Of a stretch of 64,000 nucleotides of DNA, positions 47,943 to 58,461 are shown piece after piece (within the stretch, counting starts at the first letter, position 1; every line of letters starts with the position of its first letter). Position numbers and translations under genes: made by a program. The notes below the pieces were generated by a model that made no database searches, was not told the DNA's origin, and saw nothing but the letters and a program-made list of their open reading frames with translations. This DNA is from Vigna angularis (taxonomy: Eukaryota > Streptophyta > Magnoliopsida > Fabales > Fabaceae), in the NCBI RefSeq assembly GCF_016808095.1, contig NC_068973.1, positions 862,501-926,500 on the forward strand, in the 5' to 3' direction.

Positions 47943-50900
47943 ATTTTTTTTACTATTTCAATATTAATTAATTAATTTTTATAAAAAAACAAAAATCATG
48001 AAAATAAAATAAAATATTATTAAATATTCATTATCACAATTATGTATAGTAATTTCTTCAATATCAAATATTTAAAAAAACATTGGTACATTTCAAATTA
48101 TAGTACAAAATAAAATTTAATGACAAAGAAAATATGGATTAAATTTACAAATTTTAATGGAACAGAGCTGATAAAATTAAAAAATAGTTTTAAAAATTAT
48201 AAAAAATTAAAAATATTTAATTTAAAATTATTTTAAATATTTCTTTACTTCCTTACTCTAAATTGTAATGAAATATTTTTTTATACAATAAAAAATATTA
48301 TAATACACCATTGAACAAAACTACATAAAAAAAATTAAACTAATAATAATTGAAATTTGGGATATATATTTAATCTGTTGAAACTTCAATCTATATTACA
48401 GGTGATAAATAAAATTCATAAAAATAATATTAAATTATTATATTATAGTAAATGAAATATATTTTTGATAAAATTATACTTAGATAATAAGTTAGACAAT
48501 AAAAAAATTATATAAAAAACATCAAATTAGTATTCTATATTATAAAAATATTAAAAACGAGTAAAAATAGTATTTTAAAAACAATTTGATATATCATTAA
48601 AGGAAATCAAATAAAAGAAACTAAATATATAATTAAATTTATGATAAGATGAAAAATATATTAAATATCAAATGAAACTCTTTAGATATCAATCTAGTTA
48701 AATTATTAATAGATAATAAAAATATTTAAAAATAAATAAAATTTATTCAATTTGAAATAAAAATTAAGAATCAAAGAAAATAAAAAGTAGGCAAATAAAA
48801 TAAAAGGTATGTTTTTTTTATTATTTGAGAGCCAAATATTCTTATCTCAAAATATAAATAATAAATAAAAATATTAAAAAAATAATATTTAAATGTAAGA
48901 TATAAAAACTATTTGATTTACTTAATTAATAATACACCATTTGAATATAACCATAAAAAAGTTATGATAATAGAAAATATATATTATGTAATTGAATTTT
49001 GTGAATATAAAATAAATCAAACCACTGTAAAATTGGAGGAAAAAGTCTGTTGCGAAAAAATAAAAGATTATAAAAATAAATATTGGAAAAAGAAAGATCA
49101 ATCACAACATTGAACTATGATTGTGGAAAAAAATTATCAAAAAGATAAAGTAATAATGGAACATGAGTCCAACCTAAGTATAAAGGATTAATATTCATGT
49201 TAATAAAAAACTTTAAAATAATAAATTTATGGTCTTCATATAATCTTAATTTTTTTTATTTTTAAAAGAGTTGATCTCATTAATTCTCAACATTAAATTC
49301 AATTTATAATATTTAACTATTTTCCGTTTTTCTTCAATATTTTGTTCTCATATTATTAATTGTTATTAATTGTGTTAACCTAATTAATTATTTTATGTTC
49401 TCATGTGGCATCTTACTTTTTTAATTATTTTTTCATGCACACCGACACAGTAGGAAACTAGTACATACCAAAATTAAGGTACTCGTAGGTAAATACGTAC
49501 GTACAAGTCTGAAAACAGTATTTTATGTCCTCGTCCCAATCTTACATTCAGACTTTCCACACGGAGAAGTTTAAGACAAAAATATCTCTGTCATTGCCAA
49601 CTTCAGATAGATTTAATTAGAAGAGAATAAGAAAAATTAATTTCATGAAGCATATTATATTTTCAGTGTCCTTTAATTTTTATCATTAAGATTGATATTA
49701 TGTTTAAATTAAAATATTTTTATGCATTATCAACCATTCAATTACTTAATATTTGCGCAAAAAGATATTGGTTTTTGTAAAAATAATTAATTTTATATTA
49801 TTAAAATGATTAAGTACTATAATTAAACCTAAATTAAAAATATATAACATAACGAGTAGTTTAACTATTTTATTATAGTTTTTCACTAAAACAAAAATTG
49901 AAATAAATTGTTGAAATATAATGTAACATTTTAATATAAAAAACAAGTAATGTAATTTTTTGTGGATGAATTATTTAGTTCCATACACATCAAAACACCA
50001 CTCATTTTCAGCTTGCAGTGATTTCCAACCACGAAATGAGACATCCCTACCTTTTTTGTTCTTTAATCTTATCCTATATAGTCACATGATGTTATGAGAG
50101 ACAAAAGCCATATTATAAATATAATAACCACCAAATTGGGATATAATTTTTTTTCTTCATATTTTGTTTATTTCATAGAAAGTGTTAATACTAATATTAA
50201 TATTAATGATAAGTGTAATAGTAAATGATATATATTTACATCTATTTGACAATATTATAAAAAATAATTATAAAAAATAAATTTTATATATTTTAAAAAA
50301 AGATAATATTAAATAAATGTAAAAAATTTATCTATCAAAACAGTGACCCACTTGAAATTATTTTATGATACAGTGATTGTTGGGTTGGATCCAACAACCA
50401 ACCATTTATTCAGATTGCACCGCTTCTTTCTCGTCTCCTTCCTTTTCTATTATTCTAAAATAATTTAGGGTTTTACATTTTTTATTCTTAAATATTTCTA
50501 TTTTTTTTATTTGTTAAATAATTTTTTTGATAATTTTAATTCCCCTACTGCCTTTAATTGTGATCAGTAACAATGAAACATTTATTTTGGCAAAATTAAT
50601 TTTCATTTTATTGAGAAAGTCTAATTCACTCATTGAATTAAGTGGAAAGATATATTCAAAGTTTAATTCAATAATATATAATAAAACTTCCTTCATTTAG
50701 TATGAAAAAACATGCTTAAGTATAATTATTTTATTTTTTTAATTATTTCATGCAACTTTTATTTTACATCAGTTCTCATAAAAAGAGAAGAAAATTCAAA
50801 ATGCATTATAGAGAATTATATATTTTTTATTATTATACTTAACAATAAATCGAATTATTTTTTGAAATTTTTAAGAGAATCAATATAACGTGTGATTTTT

Positions 50901-51821
50901 TCGTATATGAATAAAAATAGCTACTTGTTAAGATATGATAACTTATAATCTGTTAATGCTGTTATTTAATAACAAAAAAAAAAACAATGTGTATAAAAAA
51001 TAACAAAAAAAATACGTTAAAAGATTGTTTAAAAAATAAAGATTCAGAATTTTTTTTAAGAAAACTTATTAAATACAATGTGTAATTTATGTTTTGCTAT
51101 GCTAATAAAATATAAGAAAACGTATTATGATAGGGTAAAACATTTTCATATCATTATTTAATAATTTTTTATTTTTCAAATCCCTTATTTGTTTATAGTA
51201 AATTAATCTTTTAAATTTTGCTATTGGAACAGCACATTTGAAAAAGAAAAATTGAATATTTTATAGACTTATTGTAAAACAACCAAGAATTATTAGAGAA
51301 TATTAGTTATGCAATTTTACATTAATAACCTTAGAATACAAAGAAAAAAAAGCAAAAAGTGAGTACAAATTTCAAATAAAAACAATATTCAAATAAAACT
51401 GAACTTAGCATTAACTCTTCTGATAATAATAGACATTGACAAAAATCAAACTCAACGGTTTTAACATATTTGCACTGGAAGCAAATGATAACTCACCCTA
51501 ATGTCTAATATACCCTTACAAAATCCACAAATATTCGAAATAAACAAAGGGCATTATAGTAATCATGTCCAAACAGTATGCGAAGCTTGTTGTTCCAGAT
51601 GATGTGTTCCCAGTGGGTAACCTTCCCCATAAAGAGAAAGAACACCCAATAGTCTATTTTTTCTGTCACGATTCCCATTTCACAACCCAAACCCCAAATT
51701 TATAATCTTTTTCCAAACCCCATTGTTTCCCCTAAAAAAAATCCCCCCTAATTCCGCTCATTTGTCGTTTCTTTGATTCTTGAAGCGGTCTACTCGGCGC
51801 GTGGCCGATCTCCGTCAGCTC
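47943..51821. other. Long gene-free AT-rich region
   Basis: Very AT-rich with long A and T runs; no supported gene. Only the last 150 bp or so become GC-richer where the lipase promoter and leader lie. Confidence 0.65.
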
Positions 51822-54800
51822 ATGGCGGCGGGGACAATGGCGACGGCTGCCGGGGCGGCGTTGATGCTGTTTTATGTGCTGAGCCGGCGGCTGTCGCGGA
51901 AGGCGGAGGAGGACAGCGAGGATCACGGAGGCGGCGGCGACGTGTCGAAATCGAGCAGATCGGTGCGCCGGAGAAGGCTTTCGAGGCGGCCGGCTCAGGC
52001 TCCGGCGACGCTGCTGGAGTCGATCGGAACGCTGTCGGAGACTTTGAGGTTCACGTATTCCGAGACCTTCGGGAAGTGGCCAATCGGCGATTTGGCCTTC
52101 GGAATCAACTACTTCATGCGCAAGCAGGTAAGTTTTATGAGATTCTGAATTAAATTGATAGTTTTAAGTGAAATTGAGTGGTTTCTGTTTCTGAGCATGT
52201 AGAAAGGTGCAGGCTTTTGGGGGATTCTGACTTTGGGAATAATGGGCCCGTGTGTGTAATGGTTTGCATTTTGCAGGGTAATTTGGCAGTTGCAAGTGTC
52301 TATGCTGGGAGTGATTCTGTGCAGCTCAAAGGGGATGGGATAATTGTGGAGCTGTACGAGTTGTTGAGGCTTTTGACTTTGTGTATGCTTTTCTCTAAGA
52401 AGCCATTTCCTGTGTTTTTAGATTCTGCTGGGTTTTCCCTTGATGATGTGCTCATTCAGAAACCGAAAGCTGGGGTATGTTTTGTCCTTATCCACTCTCT
52501 CTCTCTCTCTCTCTCTGCTCTATTACTTTCTGTTTGTGTATTTTATAATTTTGAGGTGAGTGGTGGAGAGGAGTAGAACAGACCACATGCTCTCACAGAG
52601 AGTCTGACTCAGCCACTCAGATGAGTTTAGAGATAGTGGCATCATTCTCACCGTTGTTTAGAAGAAACGACAATGAATTGAATCCACAGATCACTGTATT
52701 TATATATTGATCCTCACTGTAATATTTTATATACTAAAAGAAAACTATTAGCACAAAAACACAAGTTTTTCTTAGGGTCCTTTGTAGGTGACAAAAAGTG
52801 CTCTTACGTTTCCCCTTTAATCTTTGTCCCCATATTTGGGTTTATATGTGAAACTTTTGTTTACTCTTTGAGATAATAGGGAGCTATAGTTTGGATTACC
52901 TGTGGTGTAATAGGCATTTTGAAAATTTTTTACACTATTTTTTTCTTGCTTTTTTTTTTTTTAACATTAAGAGATAGGAGACTCCTTGTGGCTTAAGGAG
53001 ATAGAGAGACAAGAAACCTACACACTATTCAACATGTCACATTAGAGAATCCTTTCCCCCTGCTGTATTATTATCTATATGTAAAACTTATGTTTTGTAG
53101 TGGAAGTGTGCATGTTCTAATAAAACAAGGTGTACTTCAACAAATTTAAATCCCAAGAGATTGAAGACAAAATGAGTATACAAAGCCAGGCTACCTTTTT
53201 CAGATTACTGTAATTTTCAACTGCTATTCTTTTGTAAACAGTCAGTATTTGGAGAAGTCTGGAATGTTGGCTTATCATTTAGAGTAATCTGTTAAAGCAA
53301 TCATAAGTTTGTTGTTGATGTCCAAAATAATCCGTAAGAGAGACTTGTGTTGTACGAAGCTGTGATGTTATAAATTCCCTGTAAGAAAAAAGTGAGGTAG
53401 GTATGTGTTGAATATAGTGAAAAACTATATATTAGATTGATCTCCCTTGTGTTAAATACACACATAGGGTTCTCTATTTATAATAGAAGAAATATGGGCT
53501 AAGCCCAAAATACAAATGAGAAATAATAACAAACTAACTAAAAGATAAAAGATATAATATATCTAACACTCCCCCTCAAGCTGGAGCATACAAATTGTAT
53601 GAACTAAGCTTGGAATAGATGAACTCAGTGTTAAACTAGATGATTTGTCTTCAAGAGTGTGAGGCAAACATAGATGAACTAACAGCAGCTTGTGAAACTT
53701 CAACTTCAAAAGTGGATGAAGGAAAGCAGTGGTGGACAATGACAATCTGCAAGGATTGATTCCCAATCAATGATGGATGAGTGACGGGATCAACAGTGGT
53801 AGCTGAAAGCTAAGAGCTACAAAACTGCAGGGACTACACTAAATTCTCATCAATGATGGATGGGTGACGGGATCAACAGTAGTAGCTGAAATCTACAAAA
53901 CTGCAGGGACTACACCCATATATATGTGACTTGACTTGCAGTGTCTTGGAAACGTACTCCCCCTCAGTGTGAACGGCGGAAATGTGGAATATCACAATTG
54001 CTGGACCACTAAAACAAAACAAAATATTAAGCTACAATGCTGAAACAAAGACATCAAAGATCCAAAGATACGTTGGAGGTCCAAAATTCTTTGCTGGACA
54101 ACTCCCAAGTGTGATACTTAGCAGTGTATCACAAGAAGATTGGGCTAAACTCTAACCCAAGAAGAACTGACGCAGTTGCGTCTGTTTGAAGCTGCAAGCG
54201 GTTGACTGCTATAAAACTGTAGGGACTAAATTGCCATCACTGACTGATGGGGCCTGTAGTGGCTGGAAGCGACAAAACTACAGGGACTGCCATCACTAAC
54301 TGACGAGGTGATGGGGGCCTACAGTTGTTGGAAGCATACGGCGCCTGGACAGCGGCAAACGGCGCGGGACAGCGGCAAACAGCGCCGGACAGCGGCAAAC
54401 GGTGCCTGTACAACGGAAAACGGTGCTGGAACGGCATCAGCAGCTGAGAAGAAGAGAAAATGGACTGCCGACTGAAACTGTAGGGGCTGCCGGCGGCCAT
54501 GGCGGCCGTCCGCCGGCAGACAGCAGAGATCACTAGAAGAGGATCAGAGAACCTGCTCTGATACCATGTTGAATATAGTGAAAAACTATATATTAGATTG
54601 ATCTCCCTTGTGTTAAATACACACATAGGGTTCTCTATTTATAATAGAAGAAATATGGGCTAAGCCCAAAATACAAATGAGAAATAATAACAAACTAACT
54701 AAAAGATAAAAGATATAATATATCTAACAGTATGTTTTTGTTTGTATGAGATGGTGGTTATTGATTTCTAGAGAAACACACACAAACAGGTGTAGACTTG

Positions 54801-57608
54801 AGTTTAAATTCTGAAAATATTTGACTCACCTATTTTAGTCATTAATTTTACAAAATATGATCTACATTGTCTTCTGCTATTACTCTGTGTGTGTTACTGT
54901 GATCTTTTTTAATATTTCCTTATGTTTTCCTAATCTTTTCTCAATTTGATGATCTGTGGCATGATATATTTTGCAGCTTCTGAAGCCTGCATTTACAATT
55001 ATATGTGATACACAATCAAAATGTTTACTTCTACTGATCCGGGGTACTCATAGCATAAAGGACACACTGACAGCTGCAACTGGTGCTGTAGTCCCTTTTC
55101 ACCATTCAGTTTTAAATGATGGTGGGATTAGCAACTTGGTTTTGGGATATGCACATTGTGGCATGGTTGCTGCTGCTAGATGGATTGCAAAGCTTTGCAC
55201 TCCTACCCTACTTAAGGCTCTTGATGAATTTCCAGACTTCAAAGTCAAGGTATTGTTTTAAAACATTTGATTTGGAAAACTGTATCATTACATTAGTGTA
55301 CTGAATTGATGACCCACTGGTAATGGCTTTGTTATAGGATCTTTTTTTTTTCTCTCATTTCTTTGTTCCTTACACTATTCCTTTTTTCAATATTTTTAAA
55401 TTGTATTTCACTTTTTAATTTTATCTAATGACTATTGCATATACACATGTACAAGTATCTTTATTAAACGGTAATCCTATCTTATGGTTCTATAGATTGT
55501 TGGACACTCACTTGGTGGCGGTACTGCTGCACTATTGACCTATATTCTTAGAGAGCAGAAAGAGTTCTCTTCAAGCACATGTGTCACTTTTGCTCCAGGC
55601 ATGTACTGATGAAGTTTTTATTCAATTAAGATATTAGATTATTTATCAGTTTCTGCAGTTTTGAAACCACATCTCATATTATCTTGATTGGAATGTGCGT
55701 GCTAGACTACAAGTTCACTGAACTTTTTGTGGCAATGAGAGATTTCCAATTACTTCAGTTCATTATTATTGTTCATCATAAGATGTACTATATCAACGTT
55801 TGTATTTTTCTTACGATTTGTTTGTTCACAAAGTCAATGGTTTTGTTACAGGTTTAACATTTAATAGCAAGCATGCCTATTTTGCATTAGAATGTAATAG
55901 TGTCTAGTTACTTCTTCAAATAAACACTAAAGCATGGATGAGTGAAGAATGTAACACATCGCATGATATTCATTTGTTTTGAAAATCCTTATTCACTGAA
56001 ATTGTTGTCTATGATCTTGTTTGATTACTTTCCTTGCTCAATTTTCTTTAGACATTGAATTTTCTCTAACACGGGATCCTTTCCCGTCTCATTATACAGC
56101 CAATACTAATTTTTTTGTATCGCGATTGTCTCTTTTGCAGCTGCTTGTATGACATGGGAGTTAGCAGAATCAGGAAAACACTTTATTACAACCATTATAA
56201 ATGGTTCTGATTTGGTGCCAACATTTTCAACTTCATCCATTGATGATCTCCGATCTGAGGTGAGCTAGCTAGGACTTTCGATGGTTTTGACAAACATTAA
56301 TGTTCATTACTTAATTTGTAAATTAATTTTATCTAAAAGGCTTTTTTTATTTATTTATCACAAAACTAATAATTTTGAAAAATTATGCAAAAGTCAATTA
56401 AATAGGAGTGGCAATGAACCATGCTGGAGGTGTACATTAGACTCAATTTGTGATGTAATCTTGCTTCTGCGTCTTACTTGAGTTGGTTTGTTACTAGGTC
56501 ACTGCATCCTCTTGGTTGAATGATTTACGGGATCAGGTTGAACATACGAAGGTCCTGAATGTTGTCTACCGATCTGCAACTGCACTTGGATCTCGCTTAC
56601 CATCTATTTCCAGTGCAAAAGCTAGGGTAGCTGGTGCTGGTGCTATTCTATGGCCAGTAACCAGTGGCACACAGGTAACTTCAACTTCAAGCTGTGCCAT
56701 ATCCAATTAACATTATTTAACATCTAGCACATAGTGCTATTTGGGATCTAGCTTTCAATATGGGATTCCCCATCAGTTGGTCAATTTTGTAGTTAGCTAT
56801 CTGTACTTAACATGGATCATCCTTAATCTGATGTAGATCGTGTTTTATATTGCAGGTTGTGATGAGGCGTGCACAGAGTGTTGCTGAGGCTGTTGTCAGA
56901 ACTCGGTCATCACTGTCATCATGGTCTTGCATGAGTGCACGCCGCAGAAATGTGGGTCCATCAGTAAACTCTAAATCAGAGGATTTAACCGAAGCATCTC
57001 TAATATCTGCAAGGAACACAGAATCTGTTATGACTGAAGAGGTAGTAGTAGAACCTATGCTTAAGGATGAAAGTACATCCTCAAGTGGAGGATCTGGCCA
57101 TGATGACACAGATGAAGAAGAGCCTCTCATTCCTGCTAATCAAGACATCACTGCAACAGCTGTTGACGAATTAACAGAAGGCCAGTTATGGTATGAGCTA
57201 GAGAAGGAGCTTCAAAAGCAGGATAATGTTATGAACATTCATGCTCAAGAAGAAGAGGCCGCAGCAGCAAAAGAGATCACAGAAGAAGAGAGTCAACTTG
57301 TTGATGCTGCTGCAGAATGCAGTAGCAGTTCAATCACTACATCAGACAATTTGGACAGCCATCGATTTTATCCCCCTGGCAGGATCATGCATATTGTTCC
57401 TGTACCTTCATCGGATGAATCAAATTCAAATTCTGATGACCCTATAGAAGAACATGTCTGCTTATATGAAACTCCCAGAGAGCTGTACAGCAAGCTCAGA
57501 CTTTCAAGAACCATGATAAATGATCATTACATGCCCATGTATAAGAAGATGATGGAACTATTAATACGAGAACTAGAGAAAGATAGCAACTGTAATATCT
57601 TGAATTAA
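51822..57608 (+). CDS. Class-3 lipase (mono-/diacylglycerol lipase-like)
   Basis: 642-aa class-3 lipase in seven exons: 51822-52127, 52277-52474, 54977-55249, 55496-55598, 56141-56259, 56498-56674 and 56856-57608; the frame closes exactly. The N-terminus has a hydrophobic segment (about residues 5-20, MATAAGAALMLFYVLS) that may anchor the protein to a membrane, followed by an Arg-rich stretch and an N-terminal lipase-3 domain. The nucleophile elbow GHSLGGG places the catalytic serine at S264; D317 in NGSDLVP is the likely acid and H571 in PPGRIMHIVP the likely histidine. An acidic, low-complexity linker (about 445-545) lies between. It probably hydrolyses acylglycerols; substrate is not proven. 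The start is the first ATG; upstream codons in frame are non-ATG. Intron 2 carries a young LTR element and intron 4 is GC-AG. It is convergent with the GGCT-like gene. Confidence 0.92.
53406..53568 (-). repeat. 3' LTR of intronic element
   Basis: 163 bp, identical base for base to 54567-54729 on visual comparison. Confidence 0.95.
53569..53576 (-). other. Polypurine tract of intronic element
   Basis: AGGGGGAG on the minus strand immediately before the 3' LTR, within the longer CTTGAGGGGGAG. This is a common plant copia 3' end. Confidence 0.8.
53767..53926. repeat. Tandem ~75-bp repeat inside intronic element
   Basis: Two adjacent units share GTGACGGGATCAACAGT and AAAACTGCAGGGACTACA (first about 53767-53840, second about 53850-53926). 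More diverged copies of the second word recur at about 54212-54290. Confidence 0.8.
54340..54426. repeat. Four 20-21-bp repeats inside intronic element
   Basis: Units starting at 54340, 54361, 54381 and 54401 share the core GACAGCGGCAAAC, with the last copy changed to TACAACGGAAAAC. A fifth partial unit follows. GC-rich relative to the intron. Confidence 0.85.
54555..54566 (-). other. Primer-binding site of intronic element
   Basis: TGGTATCAGAGC on the minus strand directly after the 5' LTR, identical to that of the full-length copia element in this window. Confidence 0.95.
54567..54729 (-). repeat. 5' LTR of intronic element
   Basis: 163-bp LTR identical to 53406-53568. It contains TATAAATAG on the minus strand, a probable promoter for antisense transcription within the lipase intron. 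Confidence 0.95.
55599..56140 (+). other. GC-AG intron 4 of lipase gene
   Basis: The donor reads CCAG|GCATGT and the acceptor TTTTGCAG. The only nearby GT (GCAT|GTACTG) shifts the frame out of the conserved FAPAACMTWELAES junction. The GC donor keeps the frame. Confidence 0.82.
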
Positions 57609-58461
57609 AGGAAACAAAATAGCAATTGCAAAATTGTTAGTGGACTGAGTACATACATATTTCAGTTCTTTTTTTATCCTTGCTGGCTACTGCCATGCTG
57701 TAGAAAATTTTGGTTGTATGAATTTGATTCTTTTATGGTAGGTACATGTATAAAATGAGAAATTAAAGATGTATTTATTGTTCATTTTATGAGGTTGTAC
57801 ATCTAACAAACTGGAAATGCAGTTTTTTGTCCAATGCATTCACTCGTTTTGGAGGAGTAAAATTAACTTAAATACTTGTATTAGGCCTGTCAGGACCTCG
57901 GCTGATAAGTACAGCGATGCTCAGGTATTCACTGTTTACGATGTACATGCATTATGTGGTCAACTTCGTATTCAAGCTTGATTATCTCTTGATGTGAAAT
58001 TACTTAATGCATATTTTTCTAGGACAACTTAGGGATCGTTATCTTAAATATAATATTTAACTAAAATCTAACAACCATTGAGGATTAGCAATAAAATCAT
58101 GATGGAAGATGGAGCATGTATACTGCAGTACTGAGGTAAATTGGTACTCATCACAATGAAAATGAGAAGTTGAAGCACATGGTTTCTGAAACAAAAACAC
58201 GTTTGAATCTTGGGCGCTAAAGAATAATGTGCTCAACCAAGGAAACAATTAAACGGTACTCAGCAACAAAGTTCTTTTACACACATGCTAAGGTCAGTTG
58301 TATTGATGCTGTTTTTAGCTTGATATTCAGCACCAAATCGGAAGAGTGAAAGTCGTGAATCATGAATTATTAAAGATTGTACAGTTTTTATATTGAAGAA
58401 TCAAGCCCTTCAGCCCATCTGCCATCACTTTACATTGATATATTCATTGCTGCTAAAATTA
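57609..58461. other. Intergenic 3'-to-3' spacer
   Basis: Lies between the convergent lipase and GGCT-like genes and should hold both 3' UTRs. No gene or clear canonical AATAAA for the lipase was noted. Confidence 0.6.

Larger units (their letters stand above)
53406..54729 (-). mobile_element. Non-autonomous LTR retrotransposon in lipase intron 2
   Basis: 1324-bp element on the minus strand, antisense to the host gene. It has two identical 163-bp LTRs (TG...CA), a 5-bp target-site duplication GTATG (53401-53405 and 54730-54734), a primer-binding site and a polypurine tract. The internal region is only 998 bp and shows no gag, protease, integrase or reverse transcriptase. It therefore depends on enzymes from another element, probably copia given the primer-binding site and 3' end. 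It resembles TRIM-type elements, although the internal part is longer than usual. The internal DNA contains two families of short tandem repeats. LTR identity implies a very recent insertion. Confidence 0.93.

Noticed and set aside
51773..52153. Alternative Gly/Ala-rich plus-strand frame over lipase exon 1
   Set aside because: Different frame from the conserved lipase N-terminus; it arises from the high GC of exon 1.
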